A DNA stretch of 64,000 bases from Malaya genurostris (lineage: Eukaryota > Arthropoda > Insecta > Diptera > Culicidae). The notes under the pieces are model-generated. The model worked only from the letters and a program-made list of their open reading frames with translations, made no database searches and was not told the origin of the DNA. Position 1 is the first letter of the stretch, and the number at the start of each line of letters is the position of its first letter. The stretch is taken from contig NC_080571.1 in NCBI RefSeq assembly GCF_030247185.1, positions 7,561,001 to 7,625,000 of the forward strand. The letters are read 5' to 3'. Below are positions 12,250-24,100 of the stretch, in pieces. The translations under genes were made by a program, and so were the position numbers.

Positions 12250-12850
12250 GATTTCTTCTTGAAACACGGTACTGTATCTAACTAACAAATGAGTTTGCCA
12301 AATTTAACTACACATCAGTAGACACCAGCACGACTCTCCAACAGAGAACCATTGCATTCATCAAATTCCAAACGACACGTAAAACATTTTCTAACGATAT
12401 GGAAGTCAAAAACCAAATGTTTTGAACGGAAAATAGCATTCTTTTGAAAATGCATGCCATAAAAGAAACAAAAACAGGGTTTATCGATTCTCTCACAAAA
12501 AAAGTCCGGTTTTAGTAATACCGTTTTTGAATCAAATCTAGAAATTTTACCTTTCTGCAGAACGGGAAACATTTATATTTAACGAAAATTTTATTTGTAA
12601 ATTTATTAGTATTATTAGTTCAATTCATGCAGTTTGACCATCGTTTCCATTGATTTGTGATACGGTGCATTTTTGTTATGAAACAAACTCTTTCTTGTTC
12701 AGATCGGGGCCTTCTTGCGGTTTTGTCTTTCAAGTGCTATTCAATAGTCTCTTATCTCTTTTCTTAATAGCCGATGAAATTTATTTCGTAACATCCCAAA
12801 CGACAGACGCCATAACTTTGCTAGCTGACAGTCACTCGCAGAAAAATCCT
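12250..12850. other. Intronic AT-rich sequence, nothing recognised
   Basis: No family signature, RNA gene or terminal repeat was seen in this part of the futsch terminal intron. Confidence 0.4.
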
Positions 12851-12995
12851 GGTTGTTTAAAACAACATAACGATTAGTTACCCAAAAAAAAAAGTTGTTT
12901 CAAACTGAGATATCGTTGATTCAAACAAAATATGTTTGTTCGAAAATAGAATATGGTTGTTCCAAATAAATGGTGGTCGTTTAAAAAAAAGGTTA
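12850..12995. repeat. Degenerate minisatellite, about 20-25 bp unit
   Basis: About five diverged copies of a unit built around gttgttycaaa and followed by an A/T-rich spacer are seen (for example ggttgtttaaaac, aagttgtttcaaact, gtttgttcgaaa, ggttgttccaaat). Unit length varies and no gene is present. Confidence 0.5.
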
Positions 12996-13163
12996 CCACA
13001 ATTGCTTTGTCACTATATCATTAAAAAAGGCGGGTGGGTAATGTCAGAGACATAACTGGATGTCGTGAATACGAAAACAAATGACATGTTCCTTAACACT
13101 TCCGAATATCAATTAGTTGATCAATTGTATGAATTATGCAAGCATTCCCTTTTCCACATTTTT

Positions 13164-14283
13164 CGCAAAAACAAAGAAGGCTTCATTTGATCTCGATTAC
13201 TGTGAATTTCACACAGCGAAAAGTGCAAAAATCTAACCAAACTGTTCTACATTTGCACTAAACTGAGGATATTTTCTTTCAATTTGCGAACAACACATCC
13301 TAATAGTTCTTCAGAAAACTTTTAGAGCCATTAGAACGGCTGATTTTTTATAATGCTTTCCAACGTTGCTTTTTCATCCATCGAAATGACTGGCAGCTGT
13401 GACGTAATCGCTCTTGTCGGAAGCGAAACTAGCTGTGCAGGCGACACAAAACACATTTGCTCGCAGTGGCGATAGAATCCAAACTGATTCAATTTTTGTT
13501 AAGAGATTTCCTTTTATGTGATTTCGTTTGTAGCTTTTTCACTAATGGGCGGTCCTAACGGCTATAAAAATAGCCGCATACAGAATTTTTATGTCGATTA
13601 TTTCATTTCGGTTTTGCATAATTTATTGAAAAAAAACTATCAATATGCTGTAGGGATTCATTTCCAGCATTCAGAAGGGTCAAATTGCGTAATTCTCTAC
13701 GATATTAAACTCGGAACATTTTTCGCAAAAAAAGGCTTCACTTGATCTCGATTACTGTGAATTTCACACAGCGAAAAGTGCACAAATCTAACCAAATTGT
13801 TCTTGATTTGCACTAAACTGAGGATAATTACTTGCGATTTGCGAACAACAAATCCTAATAGTTCTTTAGAAAAATTTTAGAGCCATTAGAACGGCTGATA
13901 TTGTGTAATGCTCACCACCGTTGTTTTTTTCCCAATGCTAATGACTGGCAGCTGTGACGTAATCGCTCTTGTCGAAAGCGAAACTAGCTTTGCAAACGAC
14001 ACAAAACACATCTGCTCGCAGTGACTAGAATCCAAACTGATTCAATTTTTGTTAAGAGATTTCCTTTTATGTGATTTCGTTTGTAGCTTTTTCACTAATG
14101 GGCGGTCCTAACGGCTATAAAAATAGCCGCATATAGAATTTTAATGTCGATTATTTCATTTCGGATTTGCATAATTTATTGAAAGAAACTATCAATATGC
14201 TGTAGGGATTCGTTTCTAGCATTCAGAAGGACCAAATTGAGGAACTCACTACGATATTCACCACTTTTCGGAACATTTTTCTT
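13164..14283. repeat. 560-bp tandem duplication with a TATA-bearing palindrome
   Basis: The unit beginning cgcaaaaa...ggcttca is repeated 560 bp downstream with only scattered differences. Each copy contains a CRE-like tgacgtaa, a run ending gggcggtcctaa, and the palindrome cggctataaaaatagccg (13559-13576 and 14112-14129), whose centre is a TATA box. No coding frame follows in either direction. The copies diverge at their 3' ends around 13700 and 14250. It may be two copies of a promoter-like repeat. Confidence 0.7.
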
Positions 14284-14309
14284 GAACGATTTGTTGTACA
14301 GCAGCAGCT

Positions 14310-14520
14310 ATTTTCTTCTCTTCCTCAGAACGCGTTCTGATTGGCTGGTGTTGACATGGGTCAAATGAGATAGGGTTTTCAATAGTGTACTATTGAAATA
14401 CTTCAATGCTTTTGCTATACACGTTTAAGTTGAAAAATTTCGATTCTATTGGTAGTTAGATTATATAAATCCTTCCACAGATCACTGAGCTATGAGCTTT
14501 CAAAATACGCGAAAGGCAAA
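14310..14520 (-). repeat. Palindrome/CCAAT repeat, copy 1
   Basis: It shares an ordered set of words with 44520-44910, 44930-45330 and 62430-62720. These are a CCAAT-type box (gattggctg here), an AATAG...CTATT palindrome (14378-14397) and a tail containing gttagattatataaatcc and actgagctatgag. It lies in the same orientation as the 62.5-kb copy and opposite to the two at 44-45 kb. No gene is attached. Confidence 0.6.
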
Positions 14521-15129
14521 CGCGCCATATGAATTATCCTCTTTGATACTCGTTTATACCAAACATTTCAGAAAAGTTTAATTTTGAACTATTTGAGATT
14601 ATGTCACACAACTGAAAATTTTATTATAAAATTGTGATCCTATTTCCGATGGCAAAAATTATGTTGATTCGTTAGATACAACAAGAGATATTCACGATCA
14701 AAAACTTATCACTCTCTCAGAGGGTAAATTTTGAAAAGGCACCCCATAGTAAAGTAAGTCGTATTCACGACAAAAATTCGTTAAAATTTTCAGAAATTTA
14801 TTTACTTTTACAAAATTTAGTCCTGGGGTTCTTCAGTTGACCTGTTCAGACGATCGCCTTCTTTCCAGTGAATCTAAGGGGTAAGAGCCTGGTACTATAC
14901 CTCAAATTGTAAAATGAAAAATCGCGCACTCGCTATTAACTTTCGGGTCGTTAGAACAGCAGAATGGTACATTTGTCGAATTAATTTTTCGTTGATATTG
15001 CTTCTAAGAACCGAAGCGAGGAATATCTTATGCAATTTTATCACAATTCATTGATTGAATGTCCAGTAAACCGCAAACTAACGTGACGACTCTACTAATG
15101 AGGTCAGATATTTCATCAATTATACTCAC
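14520..15129. other. Intronic sequence, nothing recognised
   Basis: It is AT-rich and lies next to the splice donor of the main futsch exon. No gene, repeat boundary or RNA gene was seen. Confidence 0.4.
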
Positions 15130-18100
15130 CTAGATCTTTATCTTCCCACGTTTGCTTAGCCTCCAGTAGGGCGTTGTACACCTCGCGGCTCGGCTCTGTT
15201 CCGGAGAATACGTAGTAGCGGGCTCGGACTCTCTTGAAGAACTCCACGTTAGCGTAGTATGAGTTGCCGTGGTGCGGTACGTACGACAGGTCAACATACA
15301 CGGGAGCCGGTTTTTTCGCTGCCTTGATCGGCGATTCGGACCGTTTACGTAGATTCTTTTCGTTGTTCAATCGGGTCTTGCTGATGATCATTCGGCGTTC
15401 CTTCTTGGGCGTGGTTCTCATGTTGTCATCATTCAGTGGCGCTGGGGATGGAAGTCCCAACGGTTTTCCCCAAACTGCAAACGGATCCTTGTCTTTATTT
15501 GGTTGTGGTTGGCCGGTGCTACTGGTGCTACTGGTACTAGTACCGGATTGTGTTGTACTCGCTACAGTAGTTTGTGCTTGTTGAGGGGAGACGCTCGAGG
15601 GGAGTCCACTTGCGGTAAAATCTAGTTCTTTCTTACTGCCATCGGCAACCGTAGTGGCACCCGATGGTGCAATAGAAGTTGCAGCCATGAATTCTTTCTC
15701 ACTGGAAAAGTGCATCGATGTGGTCATCAAGTCTACTTGATCGGATTTGGTGAAAGTTTTCTCGAAATCAAGATCGGCATCGTCGAGGTATTTACTGTCC
15801 CTGGTCGTCTTGTGTTGGCTAGAATCTATACTGCTGTCCCCACTGGAAGCATACTCCATATAGGTTTTTGAAAATGCCTTTCCGGAGGTGGTGATAGGAA
15901 TTGGTACTGATTTTGTAACGGCTGTGTCTGAAACATCGGGAAGTTGTCCGTAGAACGAGGTACTCATTGGATCCGGTTTGTACGCAGATGCGATCGTAAT
16001 GGCAGATTTAACTTCTTCACTATCATACTGCGGAGGAATCTCATCCTGACTGTCATCGATCTCAATGTCTGATTTTTTGCTTACACCCGAACTTGAGTGT
16101 TGAAGGTCGTAGTCATATGTGTACTTCGTGCTGGGAGATTGTGGAGCTTGTGAAGTGACGCTCATCGGTGATCCTGGAACATCTTCGTCATGCCATGCGG
16201 CTACAATGCGCGAGGCTTGGCCGGAAGATATATCCGATCGTGGCGAAAGAATGTCCTTGTCATCGTATTCTTCCGTCAAACTGCGATCTTCTGTTGTTGT
16301 TAGAGTGAGAGTTCCAGGTGTTTTTACAGTCTCCTTTACGATCTTAGCCGTTGTTGTGGTCGTGACACTGGAAGTGGACATGGAGTCAGCTGCACTACTA
16401 GTGTCATCTTTTTTGGTATCCGCAGCAGTCTTTGTCGAGTTGTCTACCGCGGTCATTTCACCGATCGTTGTAGGATCAATCGTTGCGGTTTTGGAGATTG
16501 TTTTTTCATCCGGTACACGTTCGATTTGTGAATCCACCATATCCGGTGTGGAAGTACGGGTCATATCAGGCGTACTCATTCCCGAGCTAGTCTTAATTTC
16601 GTCGGTCTTCAGTGTATCGATTACTTTCGGGAACGGTGATGTTGGCTTTGGAGATGAGTCTGATGTTTCAATACCTGAACTGTGGCCGAGGTTGATTGAC
16701 TTGGACGCACTATCTGTACTACCTGTTTGAACGGATGCCAATCCTGGGCTGCTCTTTCCAGACGGTACAGACTCTTTAGGTGTTGAAATACCAGATGCAT
16801 CTTCCTTGTGTTGCTTGACCATCTGGTTGGAGGACGAGATACTCGATACTGCTGTTGTAGTTTCGTCCAAACTAAATTCCTCCTTCACCACATTGGGGCT
16901 GATCGGTGCCGTGGGTGGTGTTTTCACTCCTCCCAATAGATCAGAGCTTTCAGTTTTGCCAGTTGTTATACCGGTTGTTGTAGAAGTCTTCAAATTGGAT
17001 TCCTCTATCGCACTCATTTTAATTGTTACTTGTTTCGTCGTATTTTCCGAAAGACTATCCTTTTCGATGAAGGTATTGAGCGAAGCCGAACTTCCTTCGA
17101 GTGAGTCCTTTTCATGTGGACTAACGGACTTAATACTGGATGTATGCGATTTGTCTTTCTCTGTGGAAAGCGGGGTGGATTTACCACTTTCGAAAAAAGG
17201 AAAAGCCATTGAAGACGTTTTTTCTTCTGCTTTACTAGGTTCTCCTTTTTCCTCCGTTTGTTTGATCATTGAAATGACATTTGTTGAAAGTTTTTCGATT
17301 TCTTTCATCGAATCGCACGATTCCTTCAGCAGTCGGTCCATGCCAGGTAAGATGTGGTCAGTTCCATCCGGGCTATCTTCTGTCGTTTCGTACATAGGAA
17401 AATCACTAACAGTACGCTTGTCTTCAATCGGAAACTGGACTTCCCCAGACAGTGGCAACGTAAAGGATTCAATTTTCTGATCTTTTTCTTTAACAATGTC
17501 AGTAATGCTCTCGCGAGGTGTCTTTCCAACATGTAAATCGTCACGGGAAGATGCTAATTCTTCCAATGCACCGAGAGCACTACCTTCGTATGTGATCTTT
17601 TGCGTCGTGGACGACATCACGGCTGAGAGGGATTTAGATCGAGATTCCTTCTTGTAAACTTTCTCTTCCTGTTCTTCCGCGTGGTCACTTAATGCCGAAC
17701 TTGGACGATCTTCCTTGGTGGCCGATTCACGACGTGAAAGTGATTCCACCAATTTTTGTTGCTGAGTCACGGTAGGAGATTCGGTAGTGGGTGCAATCGG
17801 TGACTTGGATGCTGCAACATCCTTTTCACTCATTTGGCTCGCAGCTGACTCCGGTCGGGAGATATCCTTTCCGACAGCCTTTTCACTGACTACAGACTCC
17901 GGTCGGGATGTTACTTTGGAGTCAACCGTTCCCTGTGGAGGAACTGCAGCGTCACTTGCGCAACTTGCTGGCGAATCTGGGCGTGAAAATTGTTTCTCAT
18001 TGGGTATTGGTTCTCCATGGTAGCTGGCAGTGGAATCTTGTCTGGCAAGATCCTTTTCGGGAAAGCTGGAATCCTCGGATGCTGCCTTTGGTAGCTCTGA

Positions 18101-21100
18101 TGCGTCGCCACAGCTAGCTGGAGATTCCGGACGTGAACAGTATTTTTCAGTTTCTGCTGATTTTATATCAGAAACTTGTTCCGATTTCTTGTCAGCAGCT
18201 TCATCCGATTTTTTCTCCGACGAAGGAGCTAATTTATCTTGTTCTTCCTCACCAGCGCTTGCTGGAGATTCGGGTCTAGAAAATGTCTTTTCACCGGGTA
18301 TTGGTTCACCGTGATAGCTAGCAGCCGAATCCTGACGAGCTAAATCTTTTTCGACACTTTTGGATTCCGGTTCCTTGGAAGGGAGCACTTTATCACTGGA
18401 ACAACTTGCGGGAGATTCGGGGCGAGAGAATTCTCCATTGACAATTGTATCAGTTGATTTTATATCAGTAGTAGAGGGTTTTTCACTACCATGACTAGCA
18501 GCTGATTCCGAACGCGAAGGTTCCTTTTCGTCCGTTTTTCTCTCTTTCTCACTCCCATGACTCGCTGCGGATTCTGGACGAGACAAAAGTTTATCTTCTT
18601 TCGGAGCGCTTTCTGATTCACTCACATGACTGGCTTCCGATGCTGGTCTAGACTTGGATTTTTCCGATTCAGGAGCTGAGGGAGTCTTTTCCTTGTCAGC
18701 TTCAACCTTACCAGGTCCTTGTTCGCTCGTATGACTTGCAGCTGATGTTGGCCGAGAGGCATCCTTTTCGCTGACTGCAGCTTTGTCGCTTGTAGAACTG
18801 ATTACCGACATTGACCGTTCCTTGTCCAGTGGATCTTTTCCCTCTGATTTCTTGTCTTCAACAAGTTTATCACTGATGTGACTCGCGGCTGATTCCGGTC
18901 GAGACGAGATTTTTTCGTCCTTTTTCGCACCGTCACTGATGTGACTGGTAGCAGAATCTGGCCTGGATATTTCCGTTTCCTTCGATTCCGGCTCCGAGGC
19001 TTTAGTTCCCACAGTGGATTCCGATTTCTCCTTGTCACTGGCATGACTTGCTACTGACTCAGGACGCGACAATTCTTTTTGCTCTGTTTTTTGTTCCGAA
19101 ACGGGTTTGACTGCAATCGAATCAGTTTTAGCAACGTCCATTTTCGTTTTGGTGGCAATTTCCTTTTCACTAACGTGACTAGCGGCTGATTCAGGTCTTG
19201 ATGTAGCTTTCGCTTCATCCGTTCCTTTGCTTCCGGCAGATTCAGGTCGCGATTGTTCTTTGGATTCTTCTTTTATCGGTTCTTCAGTTTTCGTCGTTTC
19301 CGATATTTCCTCCAACGGCGACTTATCGCTAGCGGCTGATAAAGGTCTGGAAGTGTCATGTGGCTCCGTTAGTTTATCGTCCCCTTTTTCTGACACGTGA
19401 CTGACTACAGACTCCGGACGAGACTGTGCCGATTCAACGGATTTTGAACCAGATTTATCCAAAGTGGTTTTTTCACTTGTATGTGAAGTAGCAGATTCTG
19501 GACGCGAATGACTCTCAATGGTTGATTTGTCCTCGGATTTGCCAGTTGGAGTTTTCCCACTGCCATGGGATGCAGCAGATTCTGGCCTAGAACCATCAGT
19601 AGCACCTGCTTTTTCCTCTGTTTTATCGGAAGGAGCCTTTTCACTTATATGAGAAACAACGGACTCAGGTCGAGCGGTCTCCTTGATGTCAGCTGGTTCG
19701 CCTGTAGAAGCTTTTTCACTGACATGGGATGCCACGGATTCCGGACGAGATGTTTCCTTAGCACTCACTTTTTCTTCTGATTTCTCGCTCATGTGAGAAG
19801 CAACGGACTCCGGTCGAGAGATTTCTTTGGAAACGGTTTTATCCCCGGATTCAGCTTTCTCTTTGGCGTCAAATTTGTCATCAGGTAGCACTTTTTCGCT
19901 GGCTTGAGATGATACAGACTCCGGTCGAGAAACTTCCGTAACTTCTAGTATATTTTCGGCCTTGTCAGTCGAAGGTTTCTCGCTTACGTGAGAAGCTGCG
20001 GATTCCGGTCGAGAAGTTGCACCACTGTCAGGCTTTGCTTCAGCCTTTCCGCTGCCATGCGAAACAACGGATTCTGGTCTGGAGGCTTCTTTGTCTGCAG
20101 GTTTATCCAAAGATTCAATTGGGGACTTTTCACTCACGTTTGAGGCCGCGGATTCTGGCCTAGAAGATTCTTTAACATTAAGTTTGTCGTCAGTCGTTCC
20201 CGAAACAGCAGATTCGGGTCGGGAAACCTCCTGGGAAGCAATTTTATCTTCAGATTTTTCAGAACTTTGCTTTTCACTCACATGATATGCGGCGGACTCA
20301 GGCCGTGAGATCTCTTTGACTTCGGGTTTATCTTCAGGCTTGCTAGTCGAAGTTTTGTCACTGACGTGGGACGCAACAGACTCCGGTCGAGAAGCCTCCT
20401 TGGAAGCTACTTTTTCTTCAGATTTTTCAGAAACTGCCTTTTCACTTACATGGGAAGCAGCAGATTCAGGCCGAGAAGCCTCTTTATATGCTGATTTATC
20501 GTCGATCTTGTCAGTCGGAGCCTTATCACTCACATGAGAAACAGCGGAATCAGGTCGTGAAGCTTCCTTAGAGGCCACTTTTTCATCAGGTTTCTCTGAA
20601 GGTGCCTTTTCGCTCACATGAGACGCAGCAGACTCCGGTCGAGAAGCCTCCTTGGAAGCAACTTTGTCGTCGGATTTTTCAGAAGCTGCCTTTTCACTTG
20701 CATGGGATGCAACGGATTCCGGCCGAGAAACTTCCTTGACTTCTGGTTTATCTTCCGGCTTATCCGTTGAAGCTTTGTCACTTACATTTGAGACGGCAGA
20801 CTCCGGTCGTGAAACCTCCTTAGAGGCAATTTTCTCTTCGGTTTTCTCCGAAGCTGCTTTTTCGCTTACGTGAGATGCAGCAGACTCCGGTCGAGAAGCT
20901 TCCTTGGGAGCAACTTTATCTTCTGATTTTTCAGAAACTGCTTTCTCGCTTACATGAGAAGCTACGGATTCTGGTCGGGATGTTTCTTTGATTTCTGGTT
21001 TATCCTCAGACTTGTCAGTTAAAGCTTTGTCACTGACATGCGAAATAGCAGATTCTGGTCGTTTTTCCTCGCTGGAAGCTTTGTCGCTCACTTGTGAAGT

Positions 21101-24100
21101 GGCGGATTCCGGACGGGAAATTTCTTTTGCTTCCGGTTCAACTTGTAATTTGACCGCGTCCAACTGGGATTTTTTCTCATCGTCCACGGTTTCAGTTGTG
21201 GCCGGTTTAATCTTCTCATCTGTCGTCACTTTTTCCGAAATCGTCTTCTGACTAGTAACCGATTCCGGACTAGATAACTCTTCGACTTTCTTAGCAAATA
21301 CGTCGTCTTTCTGTTTACCCACCTCATCGAAATCTTTCTGAAAATCCGTTATCAGTTTAGCATCAGCTGCATCTTCTTTGATATCGCTGATGTGACTGGA
21401 AATAGAATGCGCTCGGGACGAATCTCGGTCGTCCAAGAATGAGCTTTCATCTTTCGTATAGTCCCGCTCGCTGAAGTTGCTAATTGCAGATTCTCGGCGC
21501 GAATCGTCGATTAGGTCATACTGCTCTGCCAATGATTCTTTGCGGTTGTCCAGTTCTTTTTCGGGAGCTTTTTTGGTATCAACTACCACTGCCTTTTCCG
21601 GCAGTTCATGTTTCTCCTTCTCTTCGATCGATGTTGGTGACGTTTTAAGATCCGGAGAGGATTTTCCCGAGGATGCCGGACTTGTCTTATCTGTTTGCTG
21701 CTGTACTTCAGGAAGTTTAGGTTTGTCCGTTTTTTCCGTAACAGTTTTCTGTTCAACGGCCTGTTCGTCAAGTCTGATGTCAGGAGTAGTTTTACCAGAA
21801 ATTTGTGGCTCCGGTGTTGGAGATTTGGAGAAAGTGATTGTACCTGGTGGACATATGTCAATTTCTTCACCACCATCTTCACTGCTTGTTGTCACCAACA
21901 TTCGTTGCACCGTACCAACATCTTCGTCTCGGGGAGCTCCTTGCGATAGTTTTCTTTCCAATTCGACCGGATCAAATCCCGGAATTATCTCTTCCAAATC
22001 TTTGTCTGATTTTAGCACTTCGGCGACATTTGCTACAATCTTTGCAACATCTTCCGGAGTCCTTGCACGTGGAGGTTGAACAACTGGTTCTAGCTTCGGA
22101 GTGATCGACTTTTTATCGCCTTTCTGTGGAGGTGTATCACGATCTTCGTCTTCCTCCTCCTTGATGTCACGAAGGTTGGCATCCTCAAAACTAGAATACT
22201 TCACTTCTGCCAGTATGTAGGAACCAGCTGCTTGCTTGGAATCTTCAATCTCTGTTAATTCTTTATCCTCGTCAATGTGCTGCGGAATATTTACTATTGT
22301 CTTAATGTCTTGAAGCTTATCTGCATCACTGATTGGAGAGTCTAGAGTTGTGATATGAGTTTCGCGAAGCTCCTGTGTATAGCTGCGTCCAAAACTATCC
22401 GCTGACTCAGCTGCGGGGACAATCTCAGCAGAAATTTCTTTACCCTTCAGTTCCTCGATTTTATCCGTCACCTCCTGTAATTTACTCTCCATTTGATCGG
22501 TTTTATCTTTGATTTTTGATTCCACCTTATCGGCAATTTTTTCAATCCCTGATTTCAGTCCATCGGTAATTCCTCCCAAGAAGGAGCTAATTCCACTTTT
22601 TGCTTTCTCCTGTGCCAGTTCCACGGTTTTGTTGATTTCATCGTCTAATTGTTTTTTCGTTTCCTCTATTTTCTCGGTGACTTCGTCTGTGATATCTTTT
22701 GCCATCTTCTCTAATTCCTTTTTCTCATCAGCAATTTTCGCCAGAACGTCATCGGCTTTGGTAACAACTTGATCTACTTCATTCTTAACAGACTCGACTT
22801 CAGCTGCAATCTTGTCATCTAATTGCTCAGCTTTGGTTTGTAAATCATTACTGACGGTTGTGCCCTTAGCTGCTATCTCCTGCACTACTTCTTCAGCTTT
22901 AGTCAAGACAGCTTTTTCTGCATCCTTCCCCAAATCAGTTATCGATCCCACCAACTTTTTATCCACATCGACGATTTCTGTTTTGGCTTTCTCGATTACA
23001 TCTTCTTTGAATTCGACTAGATCTTTTACCATTTCATCTTTCATGGCAACTAGGCTGGAAGTAGTTTCTTTCGTTTTATCATCGATGATTTGCTTCAGCT
23101 CCTCCAACTTTTCCTCTGCTTTGGCAGGTGCCTCCCATATTGCATCTAGTACTGAAGGTTCGCCCGGAATTGGAATTTTAGAATCAACCTTTGTTGGAAC
23201 AATTTCTTCTTCGTGTACAGACTTCCGGTCTTCGTCGGAAGTTTCTACGGCCTCCGGCATAGTATCTGGGGACTTAGCAGGCTCTTCCTTCTCCTTGACC
23301 TCGGCTTCTTTGGGTATTATTTGCGATTCTAGGTCTTTCAGTACATCGACCTCATCAATCTTGTCCTTAGTCGACGTAGATAGTGTTTCCTGTTTGGGAG
23401 GACTTTCCACTTTGATGTCTTTCTCCACCTTTGCAACAATTTCTTGAACTTCTTCCTTAACATCTTTCACCGTATCACATTGTTTATCACTTTCGGCCGA
23501 TTTATCAGTAACTACCTTTTCAGTCTTTTCGGGTTTCTTCTCTTCAGTCTCCTTTTGTGCCGATTCCGCAACTTGTGGTTTTTCTTTAATGTCACGTTCC
23601 TTCTCAGCTTCTTTGTCCTTATCTTCGCTATATTCTTCGAAATCAGCTTCCTCGTGCATTGGCAAATCAGCGACCTCGTCTGGTGTCTTGACAACGTCTC
23701 TCATGTGAGCTTGCTGTGCACTGAATTGCATCTTTGCTGGTGTAGGCCTTTCCAATGGTTCGTAAACAGTTGGGGGAGGGGGAACCACCTCCACTTCCTT
23801 GGTTTCCTCCTTAATATGCTTCTCTTCAATCACCAGATCTTCCTTGATCTCATCCAACGGAATACGTTCGTCTTCAGGAAGCGTAGGGGCTGTAGTCGTT
23901 GCACCAGATTCTCCCGTTGCTGAAACTCGTTCCTCGTGGTGACTCTCGTGTGGAGGTTCGATATGTTCTTTCGGTGCAACACCCGGTTCGTTCTCATCAC
24001 GAGTGTCACTCGTTTTCTTGGTGCTGCTTATTTTCTCGTCAGGGCTTATTGATGAAATTTCTTCTGTTTTTAGTCCATCCATAGAAGTTTCCATTTTGGA

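Larger units (their letters stand above)
9764..15129 (-). other. futsch: futsch terminal intron (5,366 bp), repeat-filled
   Basis: The donor is at the high-coordinate end (CTAG then gtgagtata) and the acceptor at the low end (ctacttgcag). It contains a mosaic mosquito repeat (10131-11915), a pair of hairpins (12162-12247), a degenerate minisatellite (about 12850-12995), a 560-bp tandem duplication (13164-14283) and a palindrome-bearing repeat (about 14310-14520). The phase (one base carried over) agrees on both sides. Confidence 0.85.

Noticed and set aside
15116..15129. TGA/TAA after GEYN as the futsch stop
   Set aside because: It lies beyond a good donor (gtgagt). The conserved C-terminus continues in the exon at 9594-9763.
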